In this document: piece by piece, positions 47,325-57,663 of the stretch
How positions within the stretch are numbered: the first letter of the stretch is position 1
Layout of the letters: each line of letters begins with the position of its first letter
Program-made: the position numbers and the translations under genes
NCBI RefSeq assembly: GCF_900102015.1
Contig: NZ_FNAT01000002.1
Span: 682,001 to 746,000 of the forward strand
DNA: 64,000 nt
Reading direction: 5' to 3'
Origin: Limimaricola pyoseonensis
GTDB taxonomy: Bacteria; Pseudomonadota; Alphaproteobacteria; Rhodobacterales; Rhodobacteraceae
Notes under the pieces: generated by a model
What the model saw: the letters and a program-made list of their open reading frames with translations, nothing else
What the model was told of the DNA's origin: nothing
Database searches by the model: none

Positions 47325-49088
47325 CTACGATTTTATCGCGCGGGCGTGTTTCTCCAGTTCGGGCAGCACGTCGCGCCATTTCAGGAAGAACAGAAGCTGC
47401 CCGGCATCGGGGAAGATGCGCCAGTCGATCCACGGGTGATCGTCGCGGAACTCCTCGAGGGTCGCGATCGGCACCTGCGGATCCTGAAGGCCGTTGAGCA
47501 TCTGCACCGGCACCCGTCGCAGCGCGGCGAGGGCGGGCTCCCAGTCATGGCTCTCATGCGCCACGATTTCGCGTGCGAAGGCGTCCTGCGCGGCATGGTG
47601 GTCGTTCACCGTGACTTCCGAGCCGAGCAGCATCGCCTCCCGCACTTCCGGGATCTCGAAGGTGCGGATGTCGGCGGCGCTGCGGCCGTAGACCGCCTGG
47701 ACGAAGCCGGGCTTGCCGAGCCGGCGGACCATCGCGAAGCCGGCCTTGACCATGAAGGGCAGAAGCTGCGGCGTGTAGCGCGCCGAGGCCAGGATGAAGC
47801 GATGCCATTTGTGCATCCGCTCGTACTGCTCGGGCCGATGCAGCGGCAGCACGCCCGCGCAGGCGATCAGCGCTGTCATTCGGCCCGGGTGCCGGGCGTT
47901 GAAGGCCATGGCCAGCAGGCTGTCGTCGCCGATGCTGAGCACCGGCAGCGGGCCGCAGCCCAGATGGTCGAGCAGCCGCACGAGATCGTCGCACAGGGTG
48001 TCGAGATAGGGCACGCCGGCCGGCAGCACGGTCGAGTGGCCGTAGCCCGCGCGCACCGGAACGATGATCCTGAGGCCGCGGCGGCGCGCCTCGGCCTCCG
48101 CCGGCGCGGGCCAGAGCACCAGCCCGAGATTGAGCGGCAGGTACAGGCAGTCGCGCCCCGCCGGGTCGCCGAGGATCAGGTAGTCGAGGCGCCGCCCGTC
48201 GGGCAGTTTCAGCGTCTGGAAGGGCTGCGCGACGGGATCGCGCTCCGCCGGCCGCTTGGCGAGGCCGGGTTGCGCCATCTCCATGCTCGACAGGGTCAGC
48301 CGCACCAGCTCGGTCTGGCTGCGGGTCTCGGTCTTGCTCAGGATCGCCTTGAGCTGGGCGCGCACGGTGGCGAGGCTGCGGCCGCGCCCGTCGGCGATCT
48401 CGGGCAGGCTGAGCCCCTCGGCGAGCCCCCGCAGGATCTGGCTTTCGGCATGGGTCAGGCCGAAGGCCTCGCGCAGCAGCGCCGAGAACCCCTCGGGCCA
48501 GCCCAGCTCGGAGGTGACCGCCAGCACATAGGCCTCGCCGTCGCGCGGCCGGATCAGCCGCAGGTGGAACATGATCAGCCGGTCGCTGTGCCGCGCGCGG
48601 TTGCGCAGCACCACCGGATCGCCCGCCGGCCCCGCCATGAGCTGTTCGACGCAGCGCGACAGCGACACGGTGTCGGCCTCGGCCAGCGCGAGGTCGCCGA
48701 TCCGGGCGTCGGGCGTGATGCCGAAGGCGCGCGTCGCGGCCGGGTTGCAATGGCTGACCGTGAGACGGGGCGTGACGGCGAAGGCGGCGGCATGGCCCAG
48801 CCGGCCGAGCATCGCCTCGGGCGTGTCGGCGCCTTCGCCGGCCAGCGCGCGTTCCAGCACCTGGTCGGCGCGCTGCACATGGCCGTCGAACTGGCCCAGC
48901 CCGGTGCCGGCCCGGCGCAGGGGGCCCATCACCGCCTCCCAGTGGTCGAGCATCTCCTCGAAGCGCGTGGGATCCATCGCGACCTCGTAGATGCGGTCGA
49001 TCACGGTCAGCGGGTCGGATGCCGGAAAGCCGTGCCGCTCTTGTGCCCGATGCTGCGCCAGGCGACGCGCCGCCATTTCCGTCATCAT
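47325..49088 (-). CDS. LuxR-type HTH regulator fused to an alpha/beta-hydrolase domain
   Basis: 587-residue, apparently three-part protein. An N-terminal PAS-like sensor region (about residues 15-205) is followed by a LuxR/GerE helix-turn-helix (about 210-265; FGLTHAESQILRGLAEGLSLPEIADG lies within it) and a C-terminal alpha/beta-hydrolase fold (about 300-585). At the nucleophile elbow the sequence is SIGDDSLLAM, with Asp where Ser is usual, and the position of the catalytic His reads DAGQLLFFLKW. The hydrolase is therefore probably a ligand sensor rather than an esterase. The start is ATG 49088 or one codon later. It is divergent from the ClC gene. Confidence 0.82.
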   Translation of the reverse strand: MMTEMAARRLAQHRAQERHGFPASDPLTVIDRIYEVAMDPTRFEEMLDHWEAVMGPLRRAGTGLGQFDGHVQRADQVLERALAGEGADTPEAMLGRLGHAAAFAVTPRLTVSHCNPAATRAFGITPDARIGDLALAEADTVSLSRCVEQLMAGPAGDPVVLRNRARHSDRLIMFHLRLIRPRDGEAYVLAVTSELGWPEGFSALLREAFGLTHAESQILRGLAEGLSLPEIADGRGRSLATVRAQLKAILSKTETRSQTELVRLTLSSMEMAQPGLAKRPAERDPVAQPFQTLKLPDGRRLDYLILGDPAGRDCLYLPLNLGLVLWPAPAEAEARRRGLRIIVPVRAGYGHSTVLPAGVPYLDTLCDDLVRLLDHLGCGPLPVLSIGDDSLLAMAFNARHPGRMTALIACAGVLPLHRPEQYERMHKWHRFILASARYTPQLLPFMVKAGFAMVRRLGKPGFVQAVYGRSAADIRTFEIPEVREAMLLGSEVTVNDHHAAQDAFAREIVAHESHDWEPALAALRRVPVQMLNGLQDPQVPIATLEEFRDDHPWIDWRIFPDAGQLLFFLKWRDVLPELEKHARAIKS

Positions 49089-49212
49089 TGTCCCGCATTT
49101 GCACGACCCGCCGGTTGCGGGTCTGACCTTATCCTGCCCGCTTGGCGGCGGCGCTTCAACCGGCGGCCGAACTGTCCTAAACAGGCCGCGGAGAACCGGA
49201 GAGCGGAGAAGG

Positions 49213-50922
49213 ATGCTGTCAGGCGAGACGGACCCGGCGGAGCCTGCATCGCGGGAGAAGATCCCCGCACCGGCACGCTGGCGCGCGAAGTGTCGCAGCG
49301 CCTGGGCGCTGATCCGCAAGCAGGGCCCGAGCGAGATCCAGTTCTGGTTCATCGCCCTGATGCTGGGCGGGGCGGCCGGGCTGGCCGCGATCGCCTTCCG
49401 CGCCGGGATCGAATGGCTGCAGGCGATGCTCTACGACACCGACGACGTGGCGATGCTGCACAGCTTCGCGGCCTCGCTGCCATGGTACTGGCTGGTGGCG
49501 GTGCCGGCGCTGGGCGGGCTCACGGTCGGGCTGCTGCTCGACCGCTTCACCGAGGATGCGCGGGTGCGTTCGGTCGCCGAGGTGATCGAGGGCGCGGCGC
49601 TGCGCGAGGGGCGGGTCGAGCGCAAGCGCGGGCTCGTCTCGGCGCTGGCCTCGATGATCACCCTCTCGACCGGCGGCTCGACGGGCCGCGAAGGGCCGGT
49701 GGTGCATCTCGCCTCGGTCTTTGCCACCTATGTCTCGGGCTGGATCCGCGCCGACGGCATCACCGGGCGCGACCTGCTGGGCTGCGCCGTCGCGGCGGCC
49801 GTCTCGGCAAGCTTCAACGCGCCGATCGCCGGGGCGCTCTTCGCGCTCGAGGTGGTGCTGCGGCACTTCGCGGTGCACGCCTTCGCGCCGATCGTCATCG
49901 CCTCGGTCGCGGGCACCGTGCTCAGCCGGCTGATCTGGGGCGACGTGACCGAGTTCGTGCTGCCGCAGAAGAGCAACCTCGCCTTCTATGTCGAGCTGCC
50001 GGCCTTCCTGCTCCTGGGGCTTCTGTGCGGCCTCGTGGCGGTGGTGCTGATGCGCGCCATCTTCTGGTCCGACGATCTGGCCAACCGGGTGCAGGCGCGC
50101 CTCGGCTGGCCGCGCTGGATGCGCCCGACGGTGACGGGCCTGATGCTGGGCGTGATCGCCATCTGGTTCCCGCACATCATCGGCGTCGGTTACGAGACGA
50201 CCTCGGCGGCGCTGCAGGGCCGGATCGCCTTCGACCTCGCGGTGATCTTCGTCGTGGTCAAGGTGGCGGCGGTGGCGATCACCATGGCCGGGCGGATGGG
50301 CGGCGGCGTGTTCTCGCCCTCTCTGATGGTGGGCGCGCTGACCGGGCTCGCCTTCGGCACCATCGCCACCGGCCTCGCCCCGGAGTTCTCGGGCGAGGGC
50401 ACGCTCTACGCGCTGGCGGGCATGGGCGCGGTCGCCGCCGCCGTGCTCGGCGCGCCGATCTCGACCACGCTGATCGTGTTCGAGCTGACCGGGGACTGGC
50501 AGACCGGCCTCGCGGTGATGGTGGCGGTGTCGCTCGCCTCGGCGCTGGCCTCGCGGCTGGTGCACCGGTCGTTCTTCCTCACCCAGCTCGAGCGGCGCGG
50601 CGTGCATCTCGCCGCCGGGCCGCAGGCCTGGCTGCTCGGCACGATCCGGGCCGAGACGGTGATGCGCGCGATCGGCGCGCCGCGGGCCGCGCCCGAAGAG
50701 GCGCTGCGGCAGATGATGAAGGAGGGGGTGTTCCTGCAGTCCGGAGCGACGCTGGAAGACGCGATGCCGCTGTTCGAGGCGACCGGGGCCAGCTTCATCC
50801 CGGTGGTGCGCTTCGGGCGCGACGATGCCGAGCCGGAGCTGTGGGGGGCGCTGTTCCAGGTGGACGCGCTGCGGGCGATGAACCGGGCGCTGTCGCGGAT
50901 GGCGGCCGAGGAGCATTCCTAG
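49213..50922 (+). CDS. ClC-type chloride channel/antiporter
   Basis: 569-residue membrane protein with the ClC fold. The gating-glutamate motif is GGSTGREGPVVHLAS (GREGP), the second selectivity motif is GGGVFSPSLMVGALTG, and internal helices fit the usual 16-18 re-entrant topology. The C-terminal 75 residues resemble degenerate CBS repeats (VFLQSGATLEDAMPLFEATG). The first motif has GSTGR where the classical sequence is GSGIP, so anion selectivity may differ. ATG 49213 follows GGAGAAGG. It is divergent from the LuxR-hydrolase gene. Confidence 0.9.
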   Translation: MLSGETDPAEPASREKIPAPARWRAKCRSAWALIRKQGPSEIQFWFIALMLGGAAGLAAIAFRAGIEWLQAMLYDTDDVAMLHSFAASLPWYWLVAVPALGGLTVGLLLDRFTEDARVRSVAEVIEGAALREGRVERKRGLVSALASMITLSTGGSTGREGPVVHLASVFATYVSGWIRADGITGRDLLGCAVAAAVSASFNAPIAGALFALEVVLRHFAVHAFAPIVIASVAGTVLSRLIWGDVTEFVLPQKSNLAFYVELPAFLLLGLLCGLVAVVLMRAIFWSDDLANRVQARLGWPRWMRPTVTGLMLGVIAIWFPHIIGVGYETTSAALQGRIAFDLAVIFVVVKVAAVAITMAGRMGGGVFSPSLMVGALTGLAFGTIATGLAPEFSGEGTLYALAGMGAVAAAVLGAPISTTLIVFELTGDWQTGLAVMVAVSLASALASRLVHRSFFLTQLERRGVHLAAGPQAWLLGTIRAETVMRAIGAPRAAPEEALRQMMKEGVFLQSGATLEDAMPLFEATGASFIPVVRFGRDDAEPELWGALFQVDALRAMNRALSRMAAEEHS

Positions 50923-50948
50923 GCCGCCGTTCGGGATGGGGCAGGCGC

Positions 50949-51290
50949 TCAGACCTGCTCGATCGCGACCTTGTTCTTGTAGAAGGCGAGGCAGTCCTTG
51001 ATCTGCTCGACCCCGGCCTTCGGCGCCTCGTAGGACCAGACGGCGTCCTCGATCGCACCGCTCTTGGCGATGATGTTGAAGTAGTTCGCATCCCCCTTCC
51101 ACGGGCAGTGCGAGCGCGTGCTCGACGGCTCGAGGAAGGCCATCGCGATGTCCTCGCGCGGGAAGTAGATCACCGGCGGGTAGTCTCCTTCGATCAGCTC
51201 CAGCGCGCGGCTGCTCTCGCCGAGGACGGCGCCCCCGGCGCGCACCACCCAGGTCCCCTCGGCGGGGCGGATCGTGATGTGATCGCTCAT
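50949..51290 (-). CDS. DUF427 domain protein
   Basis: 113-residue cytosolic protein covering one complete DUF427 domain, with the typical HCPWKGDANYFNI and VWSYEAPK segments. The family is widespread with no established activity. ATG 51290 follows GGAG at ten-base spacing; a codon at 51317 upstream would overlap the aminopeptidase stop. It is the last gene of the cobS-cobT-pepP-like minus-strand run. Confidence 0.88.
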   Translation of the reverse strand: MSDHITIRPAEGTWVVRAGGAVLGESSRALELIEGDYPPVIYFPREDIAMAFLEPSSTRSHCPWKGDANYFNIIAKSGAIEDAVWSYEAPKAGVEQIKDCLAFYKNKVAIEQV

Positions 51291-51313
51291 GTTCTCGTTG
51301 CTCCCTAGGATGG

Positions 51314-53134
51314 TCACGCGCGCAGCGGGGCGCAGGCGGCCTCGAGCCAGTCCCGCGCCGCGCCGTCGAGACGCGGACCGATCTTGTCGAATGTAGCGGC
51401 GTGGTAGGCGTCGATCCAGTCCAGCTCGGCGCGCGACAGCATTTCCGTGACGACAAGCCGGCGGTCGATCGGCACCCAGGTCAGCGTCTCGAAATCGAGC
51501 ATCTCGCGGTCGTCGGCGCCGGGCAGGGCCGGGGCCTCGCGGGTGACGATCAGGTTCTCGATGCGGATGCCGAAGGCGCCCTCGCGGTAGTAGCCCGGCT
51601 CGTTCGACAGGATCATGCCCGGCTCGATCACCGTGCCCGCGCCCTTGGAGATGCGCTGCGGGCCTTCATGCACCGACAGGTAGGCGCCGACGCCGTGGCC
51701 GGTGCCGTGATCGTAGTCGAGCCCGGCCAGCCAGAGCGGGTAGCGCGCCAGCGCGTCGAGGTCGCGCCCGGCGAGCCCCTTGGGAAAGCGCGCCCGGCTG
51801 AGCGCGATCATGCCCTGCAGCACGCGGGTGTAGCATTCGCGCGCATCCGCGGGCGGCGTGCCGATCGCCATCGTGCGGGTGATGTCGGTCGTGCCGTCGA
51901 GATACTGGCCGCCCGAATCGACCAGCAGCAGCTCGCCCGGCTTCACTTCGCGGTCGCTGTCCTCGGTCACGCGGTAATGGGTGATCGCGCCGTTGGGGCC
52001 GGCGCCGGCGATGGTCTCGAAGCTGATGCCGCGCAGCTCGCCGGTTTCGCGCCGAAACCCTTCGAGCGCCTTCACCACGCCGATCTCGGTCAGCTTGTGG
52101 CCGCCCGAGGCCAGCTTCTCGGCCTCGTCGTCGAGCCAGTGCAGGAAGCGGCAGACGGCGGTGGCGTCGCGCAGATGGGCTGCGCGCGCGCCCGCGATCT
52201 CGGCCGCGTTCTTGCGCGCCTTGGGCAGCACGCAGGGGTCCTCGGCCTCGGCGATGGCGATGTCCCAGTCCTTCAGCGTCGTCTCGACGATCGCCGGCGC
52301 GGAGTTCGGGTCAACCCGGACCGGGCCGGGCAGCTGCCCCAGCGCGCCGAGGAAGGCGTCGATGTCGAGCACGTCGACCTCCGCGCCGAGATACTCGCGC
52401 AGCTCGTCCGCCTTGCCCTTCGGGCAGAACAGCTCGGTGCGGCCGGCGTCGTCGATGATCGCGAAGCTCAGCGGCACCGGGGTCGAGGGCACGTCGTCGC
52501 CGCGGATGTTGAGAAGCCATGCGATCGAGTCGGGCAGGGTGAGCACGGCGCAGCGCTGGCCGGCCTCGCGCAGCCTAGCGGCGATCTCGGCGCGCTTCTC
52601 GGCATGGCTCTTGCCGGCGAACTCGTCGGGCCAGGCGATGAAGGGCGCGGGCGGCGGGGCCGGGCGGTCCTCCCAGATGGCGTCCACGAGGTTGTCGCAG
52701 GGCTTGAGGCCGATCCCCTTGGGGTGCAGCTTGCCGTGCAGCTCGCGGATCTCCTCGGGGGTGTGCAGCCAGGCGTCGTAGCCCACCGTGCCGCCCTCGG
52801 GCAGGTTGGCCACCAACCAGTCGGCGAGCCGGGTGCCGGGCCAGTCCACCGCGGTGAACTCGGGCGCGACCTGGGCCTTGATCTGGATCTTGTAGCGGCC
52901 GTCGATGAAGACGCCCGCCTTGTCGGCGAGGATCGCGGCGAAGCCGGCCGAGCCGGTGAAGCCGGTGAGCCAGGCGAGCCGCTCGTCGCGGGCGCGGACG
53001 TTCTCGCCGCGCCAGGTGTCGCCGCGCGGCACGATCCAGCCGTCGAGCTGCTCCGTGGCCATGCGCTCGCGCAGCTTGGCCAGGCGGGGCGGCCCCTGTT
53101 CGGGGCGGGCGGTGGTGGCGAAGTTCTGGTACAT
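51314..53134 (-). CDS. Aminopeptidase P family metallopeptidase
   Basis: 606-residue Xaa-Pro aminopeptidase with two creatinase-like N-terminal domains (about residues 15-150 and 165-310) and a C-terminal pita-bread catalytic domain. Metal ligands are visible in LVDSGGQYLDGTTDITRTM (two Asp), DHGTGHGVGAYLSVHEGP (His), LSNEPGYYREG (Glu) and IRIENLIVT (Glu). The three-domain length matches the eukaryote-like XPNPEP1 branch. Its start overlaps the cobT stop by one base (TGATG). Confidence 0.93.
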   Translation of the reverse strand: MYQNFATTARPEQGPPRLAKLRERMATEQLDGWIVPRGDTWRGENVRARDERLAWLTGFTGSAGFAAILADKAGVFIDGRYKIQIKAQVAPEFTAVDWPGTRLADWLVANLPEGGTVGYDAWLHTPEEIRELHGKLHPKGIGLKPCDNLVDAIWEDRPAPPPAPFIAWPDEFAGKSHAEKRAEIAARLREAGQRCAVLTLPDSIAWLLNIRGDDVPSTPVPLSFAIIDDAGRTELFCPKGKADELREYLGAEVDVLDIDAFLGALGQLPGPVRVDPNSAPAIVETTLKDWDIAIAEAEDPCVLPKARKNAAEIAGARAAHLRDATAVCRFLHWLDDEAEKLASGGHKLTEIGVVKALEGFRRETGELRGISFETIAGAGPNGAITHYRVTEDSDREVKPGELLLVDSGGQYLDGTTDITRTMAIGTPPADARECYTRVLQGMIALSRARFPKGLAGRDLDALARYPLWLAGLDYDHGTGHGVGAYLSVHEGPQRISKGAGTVIEPGMILSNEPGYYREGAFGIRIENLIVTREAPALPGADDREMLDFETLTWVPIDRRLVVTEMLSRAELDWIDAYHAATFDKIGPRLDGAARDWLEAACAPLRA

Positions 53135-55005
53135 CAGGCGACCTTGTTCATTCCGAGGACGCGGGCCCGCTTGCGCGGGTCGGCGTCGAAGAGGGAGGCG
53201 AGTTGCTCGGTCATCGCGCCGGCCAGCTGGTCGACGTCGGTGATCGTCACCGCGCGGTCGTAGTAGCGCGTCACGTCGTGGCCGATGCCGATCGCGGTCA
53301 GCTCGACCGCCTTGCGCTTCTCGACCATGGCGATGACGTCGCGCAGGTGCTTCTCGAGGTAGTTGGCGGGGTTCACGCTGAGCGTGCTGTCATCCACGGG
53401 CGCGCCGTCGGAGATCACCATCAGGACCTTGCGCGCCTCGCGCCGCCCGAGCAGCCGGCGATGCGCCCATTCCAGCGCCTCGCCGTCGATGTTCTCCTTC
53501 AGCAGCCCCTCCTTCATCATCAGCCCGAGATTGTCGCGGGTGCGCCGCCAGGGCGCGTCGGCGCGCTTGTAGACGATGTGGCGCAGGTCGTTCAGGCGGC
53601 CCGGCATCGCCGGGCGGCCCGCCGCCAGCCAATCCTCGCGCGACTGCCCGCCCTTCCAGGCGCGGGTGGTGAAGCCGAGGATCTCGACCTTGACCTGGCA
53701 GCGCTCCAGCGTGCGGGCGAGCACGTCGGCGCAGATCGCGGCGATGGAGATCGGCCGGCCGCGCATCGAGCCGGAATTGTCCAGAAGCAGCGTCACCACC
53801 GTGTCGCGGAACTCGGTGTCCTTCTCGACTTTGAAGCTCAGCGGCGTGGTCGGGTTGGCGACGACGCGGGCGAGGCGGCCGGCATCAAGGATGCCCTCCT
53901 CGCGGTCGAACTCCCACGACCGGTTCTGCTGCGCCTGCAGGCGGCGCTGCAACTTGTTGGCCAGCCGCGACACCGCGCCCTTCAGCGGGTCGAGCTGCTG
54001 GTCGAGATAGGCGCGCAGCCGCTCCAGCTCGGCCGGGTCGGCCAGCTCCTCGGCGCCGATCTCCTCGTCGTGGCGGGTGTCGAACACGGCGTAGTTCGGG
54101 TCGGCGTCGGAATGGGCCGGGGGCGGCGGGTCCTGCGGGGCCTCGCCCTCGGGCATCTCCTGTTCCTCGGCCTCCTCGGACTGCTCCTGCTCCTCGGTCG
54201 AGACCTGCGCCTGCGACTGGTCCTGCTGCTGGTCCTGGCTCTCCTCGGGCGCGGCGTCGGTGTCGTCCTCGTCCTGCTCGTCCTCGCCGGTCGAATCCGG
54301 ATCCTGCTGTTCCTCCTCCTCGGCGGCCTCGTCCTCCTGGTCGGGGTCCTCCATGTCGGGGTCGTCGCCGAGCTGGTCGCCGTAGCCGAGATCGCGGATC
54401 AGCTCGCGCGCGAAGCGGGCGAAGCTCTTCTGGTCGTGCAGCGCCTCGGTCAGCCCCTCGAGCCGGTCGCCGCCCATCTCCTCGATGAAGCCGCGCCACA
54501 GATCCATGACGTTGTCGGCGCCGCGCGGCAGGTCGCGCCCCGTGGCGAGGTGGCGGATCAGGTAGCCCGCGGCCACCGCGAGCGGCGCGTCGGCCTTGTC
54601 GCGGATCTGCTCGTAGCCCTTGCGCCGCGCCTCAGAGCCGATCTTGGCGTCGATGTTCTTGGCGGTGCCAGGCATGTGCTTGGCGCCGACCGCCTCGACG
54701 CGGGCCGTCTCCATCGCGTCGTAGAGGTCGCGCGCGATCCCGGCCTCGGGCTGGTAGCGGCTGTTGACGGCGGCGTCGTGGTAGCGGTGGCGCAGCGCCA
54801 GCGCGTCGGCGGTGCCGCGCGCCAGCAGCACCTCGTCCGGCGTCATCCGGCGGCTGATCTGCGGCAGGCGCACCGAGTCGTGGCTCAGCCCCGGCGGGTC
54901 GACGCTGAAGCTGACATTCAGCTCGCGGTCGTCGGCCATGACCTTGGTGGCCTCGGTCAGGGCCTTCTTGAACGGATCGGCGGGGTTGTCTGACGTTGGG
55001 CTCAT
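53134..55005 (-). CDS. cobT: Cobaltochelatase subunit CobT
   Basis: 623-residue subunit of the aerobic cobalt chelatase for cobalamin. A N-terminal helical part (1-205) is followed by a very acidic Asp/Glu/Gln linker (about 210-325) and a C-terminal von Willebrand-type domain with the MIDAS motif [15 protein letters not shown] (near 410). CobT and CobS form the AAA-type assembly that works with CobN, which is not in this window. The start ATG 55005 excludes 12 upstream codons that lack a ribosome-binding site. Confidence 0.95.
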   Translation of the reverse strand: MSPTSDNPADPFKKALTEATKVMADDRELNVSFSVDPPGLSHDSVRLPQISRRMTPDEVLLARGTADALALRHRYHDAAVNSRYQPEAGIARDLYDAMETARVEAVGAKHMPGTAKNIDAKIGSEARRKGYEQIRDKADAPLAVAAGYLIRHLATGRDLPRGADNVMDLWRGFIEEMGGDRLEGLTEALHDQKSFARFARELIRDLGYGDQLGDDPDMEDPDQEDEAAEEEEQQDPDSTGEDEQDEDDTDAAPEESQDQQQDQSQAQVSTEEQEQSEEAEEQEMPEGEAPQDPPPPAHSDADPNYAVFDTRHDEEIGAEELADPAELERLRAYLDQQLDPLKGAVSRLANKLQRRLQAQQNRSWEFDREEGILDAGRLARVVANPTTPLSFKVEKDTEFRDTVVTLLLDNSGSMRGRPISIAAICADVLARTLERCQVKVEILGFTTRAWKGGQSREDWLAAGRPAMPGRLNDLRHIVYKRADAPWRRTRDNLGLMMKEGLLKENIDGEALEWAHRRLLGRREARKVLMVISDGAPVDDSTLSVNPANYLEKHLRDVIAMVEKRKAVELTAIGIGHDVTRYYDRAVTITDVDQLAGAMTEQLASLFDADPRKRARVLGMNKVA

Positions 55006-55088
55006 GGGCAGAGGTATTTCACCTGAGGTCGGGGGCGGCAAGGGTCGGGGCGGAGCATAGCACGCCCGGGCCGGGCGTCCGCGCCCCG

Positions 55089-55784
55089 TCAGGCGTCGAG
55101 CGGTCGCGCGCCGGAGGCGAGGTCGGCCAGCAGCGCCACATGCACGTCGAGCGCGTCGATCACCCGGTAGCCCGGCTCCTGGCCGTCGAAGGCGAGGTTG
55201 AGGTCCGTTCCGGCGAGGACGATCGCCTCGGCGCCCATCTCCTCGACCATGCGCCGCCCCGCGCCGATCAGGCGTTCGCGCGTCGCGTCGTCGCAGGCCC
55301 CGGCGACGGCGAGATCCTGGTAGAGCTGGCCCAGATCCTCGATCTCGTCGTCGAGCGCCACCGCCTCGGTGCGGGCGAGCTGGCCGTAGAGCCTCGTGCG
55401 CATCACCACGCGGGTGCCGAGCAGCCCGACGCGAGACAGCCCCTCGCGCGCGAAATGCGCGTCGAGCGGCTCGACCGCCGAGACGAGGGGCAGGGCGGAG
55501 ATCGCGCGTGTTTCCTCAAAGCAGAAATGCCCGCCGAGCGAGGTGATCGCGGCGCAGTCGGCGCCGGCGGCCTGCAGCCGCTCGATCAGCCGGGCGTAGA
55601 TCTCGGCCTGGTCCTGCCGCCGGTCGGCGAGGTTGTTGGCGATCAACTCGTGGATGTCGGCCTGCACCACCGTCAGATCCAGCCGCGCCCCGCGGGCGCG
55701 CATGGCGTCGCAGAGCCGCTGGTAGTAGACGATGGTGGCGGCCGGGCCGATGCCGCCGATCAGGCCGATATGCAGCCCGGCCAT
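55089..55784 (-). CDS. Asp/Glu racemase-fold protein lacking both catalytic cysteines
   Basis: 231-residue protein with the aspartate/glutamate racemase fold, opening [18 protein letters not shown]. The two catalytic cysteines of the family are missing: the first motif reads [10 protein letters not shown] instead of the CNT pattern, and the second [11 protein letters not shown] instead of GCTE. It may use other residues or be a binding protein. It sits between cobS (four bases from its stop) and cobT (83 bases), so it is likely co-transcribed with the cobalt chelatase genes. Confidence 0.75.
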   Translation of the reverse strand: MAGLHIGLIGGIGPAATIVYYQRLCDAMRARGARLDLTVVQADIHELIANNLADRRQDQAEIYARLIERLQAAGADCAAITSLGGHFCFEETRAISALPLVSAVEPLDAHFAREGLSRVGLLGTRVVMRTRLYGQLARTEAVALDDEIEDLGQLYQDLAVAGACDDATRERLIGAGRRMVEEMGAEAIVLAGTDLNLAFDGQEPGYRVIDALDVHVALLADLASGARPLDA

Positions 55785-55788
55785 CGGT

Positions 55789-56778
55789 TCAGCGGGCCGC
55801 CGCCGCGCTGACCGCGCTCTCGGGCAGCTCTTCGTCGAAGCAGCGCTGGTAGAACTCGGCCACGGTCTGGCGCTCGAGCTCGTCGCACTTGTTGAGGAAG
55901 CTCAGCCGGAAGGCGTAGCCCACGTCGCGGAAGATCTGGGCGTTCTGGGCCCAGTTGATCACGGTGCGCGGGCTCATCACGGTCGAGAGGTCGCCCGCCA
56001 TGAAGGCGGTGCGGGTGAGGTCGGCCACCGTGACCATCTGGCTCACGGTCTGGCGGCCCTCGGCGGTGTTGTAGTGCGGCGCCTTCGACAGCACGATCGC
56101 GGCCTCGGCGTCGTGGCTGAGATAGTTCAGCGTCGAGACCAGCGACCAGCGGTCCATCTGTGCCTGGTTGATCTGCTGGGTGCCGTGGTAGAGGCCGGTG
56201 GTGTCGCCCAGGCCGACCGTGTTCGCCGTGGCGAAGAGCCGGAAATAGGGGTTCGGCGTCAGCACCTGGTTCTGGTCCATCAGCGTCAGCTTGCCGTCGG
56301 TCTCGAGCACCCGCTGGATCACGAACATCACGTCGGCGCGGCCGGCGTCGTACTCGTCGAAGACGATGGCGCAGGGGTGGCGCAGCGCCCAGGGCAGGAT
56401 GCCTTCGGCGAACTCGGTGACCTGCTTGCCGTCCTTGAGCTTGATCGCGTCCTTGCCGATCAGGTCGATGCGGCTGATGTGGCTGTCGAGGTTGACGCGC
56501 ACGCAGGGCCAGTTCAGCCGGGCGGCGACCTGCTCGATATGGGTCGACTTGCCGGTGCCGTGGTAGCCCTGGATCATGACGCGGCGGTTGTAGCCGAAGC
56601 CGGCGAGGATCGCGAGCGTGGTGTCGGGGTCGAACTTGTAGGTCGGGTCGATCTCCGGCACCCGGTCCGAACGCTCGGCGAAGCCCTTGACCTTCATGTT
56701 GCTGTCGATGCCGAACACCTCGCGGACATCGATCTCCTCGGTCGGGCGGGCGTTCATCTCGGTGCTGGCGTCGGCCAT
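55789..56778 (-). CDS. cobS: Cobaltochelatase subunit CobS
   Basis: 329-residue AAA+ ATPase of the aerobic cobalt chelatase. Walker A is [19 protein letters not shown] (near residue 75), Walker [19 protein letters not shown], and sensor 1 [12 protein letters not shown]. The start ATG 56778 follows AAAGGATTTCC. It is the first gene of the minus-strand group ending in the DUF427 gene and is preceded by a J-domain protein gene, a common alphaproteobacterial arrangement. Confidence 0.95.
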   Translation of the reverse strand: MADASTEMNARPTEEIDVREVFGIDSNMKVKGFAERSDRVPEIDPTYKFDPDTTLAILAGFGYNRRVMIQGYHGTGKSTHIEQVAARLNWPCVRVNLDSHISRIDLIGKDAIKLKDGKQVTEFAEGILPWALRHPCAIVFDEYDAGRADVMFVIQRVLETDGKLTLMDQNQVLTPNPYFRLFATANTVGLGDTTGLYHGTQQINQAQMDRWSLVSTLNYLSHDAEAAIVLSKAPHYNTAEGRQTVSQMVTVADLTRTAFMAGDLSTVMSPRTVINWAQNAQIFRDVGYAFRLSFLNKCDELERQTVAEFYQRCFDEELPESAVSAAAAR

Positions 56779-56913
56779 GGAAATCCTTTCGCGTGCGACG
56801 GGCGCGGGCCCTCATTTGCGGTCGCGCAAGTGATGGAGCATCGGGCGGCGGGGTTCAAGGGCGGGCCGGGGCGGGCCGAAGGGCGCGCCGACCCCGCCCC
56901 CCGGCGCGGGCGG

Positions 56914-57549
56914 TCAGTTCTTGTCGGGGAAGGAGCGGCTGTCCTTGATCTGGTCCCAGGCCCAGACCACCTCGGCGAGCTGCTCTTCCTGGCTGCGGTC
57001 GCCGCCGTTCATGTCGGGATGCAGCACCTTGATCAGCGCCTTGTAGGACTTGCGGATCTCGGCCTTGGACCAGCTGTCCTTGGCGTCGAGGATGTCGAGG
57101 GCGCGGCGCTCGGTCGCGGGCAGCTTGCGGCCGGCCTTCTCGCGGCCCGGGTTGCGGGTCGCGTTGTCACCCAGCACCTGGTGGGGGTCGTCGACGCCGA
57201 GGCGGGCCCAGGCGCGCTGCTCTTCGCTGCGCTTGCCGAAGGGCTTGGTGGAGCGGCCCCAGACGCGGTCCTTGTCGACCTGGTCGCTGTACTCGGCCTC
57301 GGTGGTGCCTTCGAAGAAGTTCCACTTGAGGTTGTACTCGCGCACGTGATCCTTGCAGAACCAGTAGAAATCATCGAGCACGTCAGGCGATTTCGGGGCG
57401 CGGTACTTGCCGGCTTCCTCGCAGCCGGGGTGGTCGCAGACCCGCGTCGACGTATCGAAGGCGCCCGACATGCCGCGGCGTCCGCGCGGGTTCTTCTTCT
57501 TCGAGGCCGACACCGAGATGTCGAAGCCGAAGGGGTCGTTCTTTGCCAT
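56914..57549 (-). CDS. J-domain protein
   Basis: 211-residue DnaJ-like co-chaperone. The J domain is C-terminal (about residues 150-205) with the HPD motif in KVLHPDMNGGDRSQEEQL. The N-terminal half has paired cysteines/histidine (VCDHPGCEEAGKYRAP and WFCKDH) that could bind zinc. It likely stimulates an Hsp70; in this order it lies upstream of cobS, and the specific client is unknown. Its role in cobalt chelatase assembly is only a guess from position. Confidence 0.88.
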   Translation of the reverse strand: MAKNDPFGFDISVSASKKKNPRGRRGMSGAFDTSTRVCDHPGCEEAGKYRAPKSPDVLDDFYWFCKDHVREYNLKWNFFEGTTEAEYSDQVDKDRVWGRSTKPFGKRSEEQRAWARLGVDDPHQVLGDNATRNPGREKAGRKLPATERRALDILDAKDSWSKAEIRKSYKALIKVLHPDMNGGDRSQEEQLAEVVWAWDQIKDSRSFPDKN

Positions 57550-57663
57550 GAGCTCTGCCTCATCCTTTCGAGTCGGACGCGGCAGTTTAATCCAAGACGC
57601 CAGAGATTGAAGGGTTGCGGGGCAATTTTTACCACCCCGGCGGCCGACCGCCGGGGCGCGGGA

